From WSZY01 sp964559845 (GTDB lineage Bacteria > Pseudomonadota > Zetaproteobacteria > Mariprofundales > Mariprofundaceae), in the NCBI GenBank assembly GCA_964559845.1, contig CAZLJF010000047.1:1-12328 (forward strand): a stretch of 12,328 nt of DNA, read 5' to 3'. Position numbers and translations under genes: made by a program. Of this stretch, positions 1-6,158 are shown in pieces. The first letter of the stretch is position 1; every line of letters begins with the position of its first letter. Under the pieces are notes generated by a model, which searched no databases, was not told where the DNA came from, and saw nothing but the letters and a program-made list of their open reading frames with translations.

Positions 1-48
1 CGGTCATGACAAACATAATAAACGTGGAGAGTGAGCACCCGCAATTAG

Positions 49-207
49 ACAACAATCTTTAATGCCGGAATCATTAAGGATCATACACTCAAGGTGATCG
101 CTTCAGGAGATTTGGCATTGACAGCTCCCGCTACTGGTCCTACAGCTGCCTTTGATACTGAGAAGCTTTTAGATATTGTATTGCATGTTGAATACAAACT
201 GGCTTAG
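49..207 (+). pseudogene. 3' remnant of an unrecognised ORF
   Basis: An open frame of 52 codons follows an in-frame TAG at 46-48 and ends at TAG 205-207, with no ATG in frame. Its only plausible start is GTG at 94. A different frame is open from ATG 6 to TAA 60-62, so the two may be halves of one frameshifted gene, or this may be the tail of a gene broken by decay. The C-terminus reads FDTEKLLDIVLHVEYKLA. The pattern F-D-x3-L-x-D-I-V-L-H-V-x-Y faintly recalls the C-terminal strand of Tc-toxin-like proteins, but it is too short to assign. The stop codon abuts the left end of the IS5-type remnant. Function is unknown. That this was once coding is an inference from the open frame and protein-like composition. 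Confidence 0.3.
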
Positions 208-227
208 GGATACTCCGAACAACTGCG
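208..227 (+). repeat. Left terminal inverted repeat of the IS5-type remnant
   Basis: This 20-bp end matches the reverse complement of 448-467 except at three positions (9, 17 and 18). It starts directly after the TAG stop of the upstream ORF remnant. A preceding G at 207 may also belong to the repeat (GGGATAC). Confidence 0.75.
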
Positions 228-265
228 TAAATTCCGTATAGTTTTTTTCGCGCAGGAGGATTGGT

Positions 266-336
266 ATGGATCAGCTGAGTTTTGCGGAAGCGGATACGAG
301 AACAAACGCAGGAAGACGCGGCGTTATGCGGGATAG
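266..336 (+). pseudogene. IS5-family transposase N-terminal fragment, frameshifted
   Basis: ATG 266 follows AGGAGG with a 6-nt gap and encodes MDQLSFAEAD. Reading then has to shift at 295 to give YENKRRKTRR followed by a stop at 334-336. Joined, the two pieces match the well-known start of IS5-group transposases (M-x-Q-L-S-F-A-[ED]-A-E-Y...K-R-R-K-T-R-R). One T appears to have been lost at about 294-296. Without the shift, the ATG frame continues to TAA at about 402-404 with no further family resemblance. The DDE catalytic core is entirely missing. Identification rests on recognising the N-terminal motif only. Confidence 0.7.
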
Positions 337-447
337 GTCTGCCATGAAAATGGGAAAATGGCCCGATAAGCCCCAAATCAGAGGGGTAATCGGGATGTAA
401 GACATGGATCGATTTATTTTCCGACTCAGGCGGCAGAAACCAAAAAA

Positions 448-467
448 CGGGGTTGTTCAGAGTATCC
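448..467 (-). repeat. Right terminal inverted repeat of the IS5-type remnant
   Basis: This is the inverted partner of 208-227 with 17 of 20 matching positions. It is preceded by an A-run (442-447) that mirrors the T-run (242-248) at the left end. TTAA follows immediately and may be the altered copy of a TTAG/TTAA target duplication. Confidence 0.7.
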
Positions 468-485
468 TTAACTATCACGTTTGAG

Positions 486-523
486 ATGCGTATGAACAGG
501 TGGTAATGACACGGAGATTTTGA
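486..523 (+). other. Two overlapping mini-ORFs leading into pyrG
   Basis: ATG 486 opens a six-codon frame ending at TAA 504-506. Its last base is shared with ATG 506, which opens a five-codon frame (MTRRF) ending at TGA 521-523. That stop overlaps the TTG start of pyrG at 520-522. AGGTGG (498-503) is too close to ATG 506 to be a standard ribosome site, and GGAG (513-516) lies only 3 nt before the TTG. The chain could be a leader that couples ribosomes onto a weakly started pyrG, or it could be chance. No GGGC-type reiterative start or terminator, as in the Bacillus pyrG attenuator, is visible. Confidence 0.2.
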
Positions 524-2196
524 TACCTTCCGCCGCCATTGTGAGTAGTTCGAATACACGTTTCGTTTTTGTTACCGGCGGGGTGGTCTCCTCGCTGGGT
601 AAAGGTATCGCCGCTGCCAGTCTGGCAGCCCTTTTTGAAGCTCGTGGCCTGAAGGTTACGATGCAGAAGCTCGACCCCTATATCAATGTCGATCCGGGCA
701 CGATGAGCCCTTACCAGCATGGTGAGGTGTTTGTCACCGATGATGGCGCCGAAACCGATCTGGATCTGGGCCATTATGAACGGTTTACCCATGCCCAGAT
801 GAGCAGGCGTTCCAACTTCACCACTGGTCGGATTTATGAGTCTGTCATCCGCCGTGAGCGCCGGGGTGATTATCTGGGGGCGACGGTTCAGGTCATCCCA
901 CACATCACCGATGCCATTAAAGAGGCTGTTCTGAGCCTGCGTTCCGATGATGTGGATATCGCACTGGTGGAGATTGGCGGCACAGCCGGCGATATCGAGT
1001 CGCTGCCGTTTCTTGAGGCGATCCGGCAGTTGCGCTTTGATTTGGGTGTAAAAAATACCGCCTTTATTCACCTGACGCTTGTCCCCTATATTGCCTCGGC
1101 CGGTGAGATTAAATCCAAGCCGACACAGCATTCGGTGCAGAAGCTGCGTGAAATCGGTATCCAGCCGGATGTGCTGTTGTGCCGCAGCGAGCATCCGATT
1201 CCACAGAGTCAGAAGGACAAAATCGCACTCTTCTGCAATGTCGAGAAGCGTGCTGTGATTGAGGCGCCGGATGTGGATACGATTTACGGGGTGCCTCTCT
1301 CCCTGCGTGATGGCGGCCTCGGTTCTGTCATTCTTGAACATTTTGGCATGCCGGATCCGGAGCCTGACCTTTCAGAGTGGGAGGATATCTGCCACAAAAT
1401 TCGCAGCCCGAAAAGAGAGGTCCGCATCGCCATGGTTGGCAAATATGTGGAGCTTGTCGATGCTTATAAATCGGTTAACGAGGCGCTGTTTCACGGAGGC
1501 ATGGAGCATGGAGTGCGCATCAGGATCGAGTACATTGATGCGGAGTCCCTGAGCAAGGGCGGTGTGGAAGCGCTCAGGGATGTACATGGCATCCTTGTGC
1601 CGGGCGGTTTCGGACAGCGTGGCACCGAGGGGAAGATTACCGCGATTCGCTATGCCCGGGAGAACAGGGTTCCCTATCTGGGAATCTGTCTGGGTATGCA
1701 ACTGGCGGTCATTGAGTTTGCCCGCAATGTTGCAGGCCTTGAGCATGCGACAAGCAGTGAGTTTGATGAGCGTGCCGAACATCCCGTCATTGCCTTGATG
1801 ACCGAGTGGGAGCAGGAGGGGCAGCGCGTCCTGAGGACAGGTTCGGATGATCTTGGCGGCACGATGCGTCTGGGCGGATATCCCTGCAAGCTGATTCAGG
1901 GCACGAAGGCTTTTGAAGCCTATGGTGAAGCTGAAATCCGCGAACGCCATCGTCACCGTTATGAGTTTAATGATACCTATCGTCAGCAGTTGGTAGATGC
2001 CGGACTGGTTGTATCGGGGACATTGCCGGACGATTCTCTGGTGGAGATCGTGGAGGTGGCGGATCACCCGTGGTTTGTGGCATGTCAGTTCCATCCGGAG
2101 TTCCTTTCACGGCCTTACAGGCCGCATCCGTTGTTTGCCGGCTTTGTTGGCGCCAGCAAGGCCCATGCTGAATGCTCACCGGAGCAGACTGCGTGA
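520..2196 (+). CDS. pyrG: CTP synthase (glutamine-hydrolysing)
   Basis: It makes CTP from UTP, ATP and glutamine in the cytoplasm, the last step of pyrimidine nucleotide synthesis. CTP also activates Kdo for lipopolysaccharide. The N-terminal synthase domain (about 14-280) has FVTGGVVSSLGKG with the P-loop, then KLDPYINVDPGTMSP and the DGAETDLDLGHYERF motif. The C-terminal class I glutamine amidotransferase domain (about 300-550) has GGFGQRG and GICLGMQ with nucleophile Cys390, and FHPEF with His525 and Glu527, giving a complete triad. Length is 558 residues from TTG 520, close to the usual 540-550. The start is uncertain: TTG 520 has GGAG only 3 nt upstream, while GTG 541 would give a length nearer the family norm but lacks a ribosome site. 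The IS5-type remnant ends 52 bp upstream, so any native promoter further up may have been displaced. The 3' end overlaps or abuts kdsA. Confidence 0.97.
   Translation: MIPSAAIVSSSNTRFVFVTGGVVSSLGKGIAAASLAALFEARGLKVTMQKLDPYINVDPGTMSPYQHGEVFVTDDGAETDLDLGHYERFTHAQMSRRSNFTTGRIYESVIRRERRGDYLGATVQVIPHITDAIKEAVLSLRSDDVDIALVEIGGTAGDIESLPFLEAIRQLRFDLGVKNTAFIHLTLVPYIASAGEIKSKPTQHSVQKLREIGIQPDVLLCRSEHPIPQSQKDKIALFCNVEKRAVIEAPDVDTIYGVPLSLRDGGLGSVILEHFGMPDPEPDLSEWEDICHKIRSPKREVRIAMVGKYVELVDAYKSVNEALFHGGMEHGVRIRIEYIDAESLSKGGVEALRDVHGILVPGGFGQRGTEGKITAIRYARENRVPYLGICLGMQLAVIEFARNVAGLEHATSSEFDERAEHPVIALMTEWEQEGQRVLRTGSDDLGGTMRLGGYPCKLIQGTKAFEAYGEAEIRERHRHRYEFNDTYRQQLVDAGLVVSGTLPDDSLVEIVEVADHPWFVACQFHPEFLSRPYRPHPLFAGFVGASKAHAECSPEQTA
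2181..2184 (+). promoter_or_regulatory. Ribosome binding site that decides the kdsA start
   Basis: GGAG lies inside the end of pyrG, 8 nt before GTG 2193. This is the best-spaced site of the candidate starts (ATG 2172, GTG 2193, ATG 2202) and favours GTG 2193, which overlaps the pyrG stop as GTGA. Confidence 0.55.
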
Positions 2197-3023
2197 CTAC
2201 GATGCACCACATCCCGGTGGGAGACTTCCAGATCGGCAACGACCTGCCGGTTGTGCTGTTTGCAGGGCCATGTGTGATCGAAGGGGAAGCCTTTACGCTG
2301 CAAGTGGCGGAATCACTGCGGGATATCGCGGCGCGCTGTGGCGTACCGTTTGTGTTCAAGTCCAGTTTTGACAAGGCCAATCGTACCAGTGTGGACGGTT
2401 TTCGTGGTCCGGGTATGGATGAGGGTTTACGGATTCTGCAGCGTGTGAAGGGTGAGGTCGGTGTGCCGGTGATTACCGATGTGCATACGCCGGAACAGGC
2501 CGCTCCTGTGGCTGAAGTGGCCGATATTTTGCAAACGCCGGCGTTTTTGTGTCGTCAGACAGACTTTATTACGGCTGTGGCCAGTGCAGGCCGACCGGTA
2601 AATGTTAAGAAGGGCCAGTTTCTGGCTCCCTGGGATATGCCGCATGTGCTTGAGAAGGCCAGATCGACAGGTAATCGGGATATCATGCTTTGTGATCGCG
2701 GCACCAGTTTTGGCTATAATAATCTGGTTTCGGATTTCCGTTCATTGATGGTGATGGCAGAGACCGGTGCGCCGGTTGTGTTCGATGCCACGCATTCGGT
2801 ACAGCAGCCGGGTGGTCTGGGTGGCGCAACCGGCGGCAATCGTGAGTATGTGCCGGGTCTGTCATGTGCAGCGGTGGCGGTTGGCGTGGCTGCGCTGTTT
2901 ATGGAGGTGCATCCGGATCCGGATCATGCACTTTCTGATGGACCGAATTCGTTGCGGCTGGATGAGCTGGAAGGGTTGCTGAAGAGGCTGAAACGCATCG
3001 ATGCGGTTGTAAAAGAATATTAA
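2193..3023 (+). CDS. kdsA: 2-dehydro-3-deoxyphosphooctonate aldolase (Kdo-8-P synthase)
   Basis: It condenses phosphoenolpyruvate with arabinose 5-phosphate to Kdo 8-phosphate, the precursor of the Kdo sugar joining lipid A to the LPS core. This indicates an outer membrane. Motifs seen are VLFAGPC, FKSSFDKANRTS, RGPGMDEGL, ITDVHTPEQA, LCRQTD, VKKGQF, CDRGTSFGYNNLVSD, DATHSVQQPGG and EVHPDPDHALSDGPNSL. Cys27, His201, Glu238 and Asp249 have the same spacing as the metal ligands of the Aquifex enzyme (Cys11, His185, Glu222, Asp233), so this is the metal-dependent class. The E. coli metal-free class has Asn in place of the Cys. The GTG start at 2193 (276 residues) overlaps the pyrG stop (GTGA) and has GGAG 8 nt upstream; ATG 2172 and ATG 2202 are alternatives. 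The overlap suggests co-translation with pyrG. Confidence in function is high. Confidence 0.97.
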   Translation: MTTMHHIPVGDFQIGNDLPVVLFAGPCVIEGEAFTLQVAESLRDIAARCGVPFVFKSSFDKANRTSVDGFRGPGMDEGLRILQRVKGEVGVPVITDVHTPEQAAPVAEVADILQTPAFLCRQTDFITAVASAGRPVNVKKGQFLAPWDMPHVLEKARSTGNRDIMLCDRGTSFGYNNLVSDFRSLMVMAETGAPVVFDATHSVQQPGGLGGATGGNREYVPGLSCAAVAVGVAALFMEVHPDPDHALSDGPNSLRLDELEGLLKRLKRIDAVVKEY

Positions 3024-3078
3024 CCACGAAATACACGAAGGGAATATGGTAATAATATTTCTTCGTGTGTTTCGTGGT
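3023..3078. repeat. Long intergenic palindrome of the ACCACGAA...TTCGTGGT type
   Basis: The left arm 3023-3040 (ACCACGAAATACACGAAG) pairs with the right arm 3061-3078 (CTTCGTGTGTTTCGTGGT) over 18 bp, with a single T/G position that is a wobble pair in RNA. The 20-nt loop is A/T-rich. It starts on the last base of the kdsA stop codon and ends 60 bp before eno. No T-run follows, so it is a poor intrinsic terminator, though the RNA hairpin could protect the kdsA mRNA end. Similar CCACGAA...ACACGAAG palindromes are dispersed between genes in many environmental bacteria and often yield spurious HETHE-type peptides. That this is a member of that group is recognition from memory. Confidence 0.7.
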
Positions 3079-3138
3079 GAGAAAATTTGAAAATAAATTG
3101 ATAATCGTCAGTAATGGGACTGATCAGGAGAAAAAGCA

Positions 3139-4419
3139 GTGAGTGAAATTGTAAGTGTACATGGTCGCGAGATTTTTGATTCGCGTGGGAATCCGACCGT
3201 GGAAGTGGATGTAAGACTGGTGTCAGGGGCATTTGGACGTGCTGCGGTACCAAGTGGTGCATCGACAGGCCAGCGTGAGGCGGTTGAGCTGCGTGATGGT
3301 GATACGCGTCTGGGTGGCAAAGGTGTCAGAAAGGCCGTTGCGCATGTGAACGGTGAGATTGAAGAGAGAGTGAAGGGCATGGACGCTGCGGATCAGCGCG
3401 GACTGGATCATGCACTGATTGAACTGGATGGCACACCGAACAAGAGGCGTCTGGGCGCCAATGCAATCCTGGGCGTTTCCATGGCAGTGGCCAAGGCGCA
3501 GGCAGCAGAGGATGAAGTGTCGCTGTTTGAACATATGGGCGGAGAAGACGCCACATTGATGCCGGTTCCCTGCATGAATGTAATCAATGGCGGTTCACAT
3601 GCCGATAACAGCATCGATTTTCAGGAGTACATGATTGTACCTGCCGGTGCAGCAAGCTTTTCCGAAGCGCTGGATATGGGGGCTGAGGTGTTTCATGCAC
3701 TGAAGTCTGTGCTTGGCAAGGCCGGGCATGTCACCGCGGTGGGTGATGAAGGCGGCTTTGCCCCCAATCTGGGATCCAATGAAGAGGGCGTGACCGTCAT
3801 TCTTGAAGCCATTGAACAGGCCGGTTTGAAGGCAGGTTCCGATATTGTCCTCGCCAGTGATATGGCGGCTTCAGAGTTTTACAGGGACGGAAAATATGTG
3901 CTGGCCGGTGAAGGCAATCGTGCACTCGATGCAGAGGGTATGGTAGATTTGATTGAATCCCTTTGCAGGCAGTATCCGATTGTTTCCGTTGAAGATGGTC
4001 TGGATGAGAATGACTGGGATGGCTGGAAACTGCTGACCGAACGCATTGGCGATCACGTTCAGCTGGTGGGCGACGATCTGTTTGTGACCAACCCCGAAAT
4101 TCTGAAAGAGGGCATTGAAAAAAATATTGCCAACGCCTTGCTGGTGAAGGTGAATCAGATTGGCACGCTCTCCGAGACGGTCGCCGCAGTGCATATGGCA
4201 CATGATGCCGGTTATCGTTGTATGATGAGTCACCGCTCAGGTGAAACCGAAGATACCACCATTGCCGATCTGGCTGTGGCGCTCTCCTGTGGGCAGATCA
4301 AAACCGGTTCAGCTTCGCGTTCGGACCGTATGGCCAAGTATAATCAGCTTCTGCGTATTGAAGAGGAGTTGGGAAGCCGTGCCCGTTATGCCGGCCACAA
4401 TGCTTTTCGCCGAGGCTAA
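3139..4419 (+). CDS. eno: Enolase (phosphopyruvate hydratase)
   Basis: It interconverts 2-phosphoglycerate and phosphoenolpyruvate in glycolysis; in E. coli it is also part of the RNA degradosome. The 426 residues cover the whole family length. The N-terminal domain (about 1-130) includes GREIFDSRGNPTVEVDV and PSGASTGQREA. The barrel domain carries the catalytic pair Glu204 (GDEGGFAPN) and Lys337 (LLVKVNQIGT), the magnesium ligands Asp241, Glu285 (SVEDGLDENDWDGW) and Asp312 (LVGDDLFVTNP), and His365 in the signature MSHRSGETEDTTIADLAV. The start is GTG 3139 with AGGAG at 3126-3130, 8 nt upstream. It is separated from kdsA by 115 bp containing the palindrome, so it may have its own promoter; a TTGAAA at 3087-3092 is a weak -35 candidate without a convincing -10. 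Its product feeds KdsA directly. Confidence 0.98.
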   Translation: MSEIVSVHGREIFDSRGNPTVEVDVRLVSGAFGRAAVPSGASTGQREAVELRDGDTRLGGKGVRKAVAHVNGEIEERVKGMDAADQRGLDHALIELDGTPNKRRLGANAILGVSMAVAKAQAAEDEVSLFEHMGGEDATLMPVPCMNVINGGSHADNSIDFQEYMIVPAGAASFSEALDMGAEVFHALKSVLGKAGHVTAVGDEGGFAPNLGSNEEGVTVILEAIEQAGLKAGSDIVLASDMAASEFYRDGKYVLAGEGNRALDAEGMVDLIESLCRQYPIVSVEDGLDENDWDGWKLLTERIGDHVQLVGDDLFVTNPEILKEGIEKNIANALLVKVNQIGTLSETVAAVHMAHDAGYRCMMSHRSGETEDTTIADLAVALSCGQIKTGSASRSDRMAKYNQLLRIEEELGSRARYAGHNAFRRG

Positions 4420-4458
4420 ACACTGAAAAAGAGTGGCGCTGGAACAACTGCCGGGGCG

Positions 4459-4773
4459 GTGCGGCGCTGGCTTTTCATCGCCTTGGCGCTTCCGGTTCTG
4501 CTCTGGATGGGTTGGGATATTGTCTTCTCCGATCATGGCTATCGTGTTTACCGGGCTGAGAAGGCGAGTCTCGAAGCGATGAAGACTGAGCTTGAAGTGT
4601 TGAAGGCGGAGCGTGAAAGGCTGGCGAAGGAGATTTTGCGATTGCGGAATGATCCGAAAGCGCTTGAGGAGCTGGTCCATCGTGAACTGGGTTATGTTTA
4701 TCCGGATGAATTCATGTTGATTATACCGGGCGATGAGAAAAATGCTGCCGGAGCAGCAAGGGAGGGAAGGTAA
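4459..4773 (+). CDS. ftsB: Septum formation initiator, FtsB/DivIC family
   Basis: A small bitopic divisome protein. In known systems FtsB forms a complex with FtsL and FtsQ and helps activate septal peptidoglycan synthesis. The 104-residue protein has a short cytoplasmic N-terminus, one membrane helix at about 4-23, then a periplasmic coiled coil (about 32-66) rich in Glu, Lys and Leu, and the family tail ALEELVHRELGYVYPDE. The position right after eno matches the common proteobacterial eno-ftsB order. Start choice is weak: GTG 4459 has no good ribosome site. An in-frame CTG at 4423, 7 nt after GAGG (4412-4415), would add 12 residues (MKKSGAGTTAGA). The stop overlaps the gltX start as TAATG, and GGAGGGAAGG just before it serves gltX. 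The family call is firm; the symbol follows family and context. Confidence 0.87.
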   Translation: MRRWLFIALALPVLLWMGWDIVFSDHGYRVYRAEKASLEAMKTELEVLKAERERLAKEILRLRNDPKALEELVHRELGYVYPDEFMLIIPGDEKNAAGAAREGR

Positions 4774-6158
4774 TGAGCGATGTTATCACCCGTTTTGCAC
4801 CATCCCCGACCGGTATGCTGCATTTGGGAAATGTGCGTACGGCCCTGCTTAACTGGCTTTATGCCCGCAAGCACGGGGGGCGTTTCCTGCTGCGGTTTGA
4901 GGATACCGATCGCGAGCGCTCTGAAGCTGAATATATCAAGGCCATCGAAGAGGATTTGAAATGGTTGGGGCTGAACTGGGATGGAGAAGTGCTTTTCCAG
5001 TCTGCACATGCGGAAAAGCACCGTACGGCTCTGGAAACACTCGCCTCCTCCGGCTATGCCTATCGCTGCTTCTGTACGGAAAGCCAGCTTAATCTGGATC
5101 GGAAACTGGCTGCTTCACGCGGGCTTCCTTCACGCTACTCCGGACGCTGCAGGGGGTGTTCGCATGCCGAGTCTGCTGAACGTGCCGGGCATGAATCGTA
5201 TGTATGGCGTTTGAAAATAAGAGATGATGCCGGTGAAGTGATTGTGAAAGACGCCTTGCGCGGCGATGTAACATTTGCCTGCCGCGATCTTGATGACCCG
5301 GTTGTTGTACGCTCTGATGGAACATTCACCTTTCTACTGCCCAATGCCGTTGACGATGCGCTGGATGGCATCACACACACGATGCGCGGCGATGATCACC
5401 TGACTAACTCCGCATATCAGGTATGGCTGCTTCAGCATTTGGATATGGCGCCCCCCGTGTATCTGCATCATGGGCTGCTGCTCGGGCAGGACGGGGCAAA
5501 ACTCTCCAAGCGGACGGGCAGCCACACTGTTTCCCATCTGCGCATGGAGGGCCTGTTGCCGGAGGCGCTGATTCAGTCTATGGCGCGGCTTGGGCACCCG
5601 AATTTGCCGGAAGAGTTGCTGGCTGTCGATGCGATTGCCGAACACTTTGAAGTGGAACATCTGTCCACCGCATCGGTGAAGTGGTCGGATGAGCAGATGT
5701 GGCGATGGCACGAAAAATTGTTGCACAGCTTGTCGCCGGCAGCCCTGGCCAGTCTGTTGGATTCATATTTTCCTGGCGTGGATGATGAAACGCTTACCGG
5801 TTTTGCCGAACTGACGGGTGGTAATCTGGCGCGTGCCGAGGATGCCCTGCAATACAGGCGGATTCTGGATGTTTCAGCAGGCATTCCCGAGGGAGGTGAG
5901 CTGCTTGCCAAGGCGGGAGTCGATTTTTTCCGACAGGCGCTGGATGCATGGAATGGTTTGGCCGGGGCAGACTGGAAGGGGTGGACGGCCAGGGTGAAAG
6001 AGCTGACGGGTTGCAGGGGCAGAGAGCTGTTTTTGCCGTTGCGCATTGCCCTGACCGGTATGCAACATGGGCCGGAGATGAGTCATGTGGTCGCATTTCT
6101 TGGACGTGAAGGTGTCACGTTGCGTCTGAAGGATGTGATCAGGCGGGTGGAGGCATGA
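4773..6158 (+). CDS. gltX: Glutamyl-tRNA synthetase
   Basis: A class I aminoacyl-tRNA synthetase that attaches glutamate to tRNA-Glu, and in many bacteria also to tRNA-Gln before amidation. The Rossmann fold holds the HIGH motif as HLGN (17-20, in FAPSPTGMLHLGN) and the KMSKS motif as KLSKR (243-247). DTDRERS and TMRGDDHLTNSAYQ are typical of GluRS. Cys99, Cys101, Cys126 and Cys129 could bind zinc in the connective peptide; E. coli uses Cys98, Cys100, Cys125 and His127. The C-terminal part (about 300-461) is the anticodon-binding helical domain, in the shorter non-E. coli style. At 461 residues it is complete. The N-terminus resembles the second GluRS type of alphaproteobacteria and Helicobacter, so tRNA specificity cannot be read off the sequence. 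It overlaps ftsB by 1 nt and cysS by 4 nt (ATGA), so translation is probably coupled. Confidence 0.95.
   Translation: MSDVITRFAPSPTGMLHLGNVRTALLNWLYARKHGGRFLLRFEDTDRERSEAEYIKAIEEDLKWLGLNWDGEVLFQSAHAEKHRTALETLASSGYAYRCFCTESQLNLDRKLAASRGLPSRYSGRCRGCSHAESAERAGHESYVWRLKIRDDAGEVIVKDALRGDVTFACRDLDDPVVVRSDGTFTFLLPNAVDDALDGITHTMRGDDHLTNSAYQVWLLQHLDMAPPVYLHHGLLLGQDGAKLSKRTGSHTVSHLRMEGLLPEALIQSMARLGHPNLPEELLAVDAIAEHFEVEHLSTASVKWSDEQMWRWHEKLLHSLSPAALASLLDSYFPGVDDETLTGFAELTGGNLARAEDALQYRRILDVSAGIPEGGELLAKAGVDFFRQALDAWNGLAGADWKGWTARVKELTGCRGRELFLPLRIALTGMQHGPEMSHVVAFLGREGVTLRLKDVIRRVEA

Larger units (their letters stand above)
208..467. mobile_element. IS5-family deletion derivative (MITE-like), 260 bp
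   Basis: The two ends are inverted copies of each other. Left 208-227 reads GGATACTCCGAACAACTGCG, and the reverse complement of 448-467 reads GGATACTCTGAACAACCCCG, a match at 17 of 20 positions. Inside the left end, an AGGAGG ribosome site (254-259) precedes ATG 266, which opens a typical IS5 transposase N-terminus. The catalytic DDE body is absent, so the element cannot move by itself. Flanks are TTAG (204-207) and TTAA (468-471). Both fit the YTAR target of the IS5 group but are not identical. Alternatively, if the left end starts at G207, a 3-bp TTA duplication flanks it. The right end lies 52 bp before the pyrG start. That it could be mobilised in trans is inference. Confidence 0.75.

Noticed and set aside
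140..559. Minus-strand open frame of 139 codons across the region before pyrG
   Set aside because: It runs through the IS5-type remnant and into the pyrG start in antisense, shows no family motif, and is better explained by the element ends and pyrG.
475..1341. Long minus-strand open frame of 288 codons opposite pyrG
   Set aside because: It is the antisense shadow of a clearly functional pyrG; its peptide is rich in His, Arg and Gln, as expected of reverse-strand frames, with no recognisable domain.
3023..3078. Rho-independent terminator after kdsA
   Set aside because: The hairpin is strong, but it is A/T-rich inside the loop and is followed by GAGAAAATTTGAAAA rather than a T-run, so it is listed as a repeat instead.
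3087..3117. Sigma-70 promoter for eno
   Set aside because: TTGAAA is a fair -35 but no good -10 lies 16-18 nt downstream; the nearest (TAATGG) has 19 nt spacing and poor match.
3020..3262. Minus-strand frame with an HHETHEE peptide
   Set aside because: The peptide is produced by the palindromic repeat at 3023-3078; such HETHE peptides are a known artefact of this repeat type.
4743..4757. Short GCTGC-GCAGC hairpin at the end of ftsB
   Set aside because: It is only a 5-bp stem inside coding sequence, with no T-run; probably chance.
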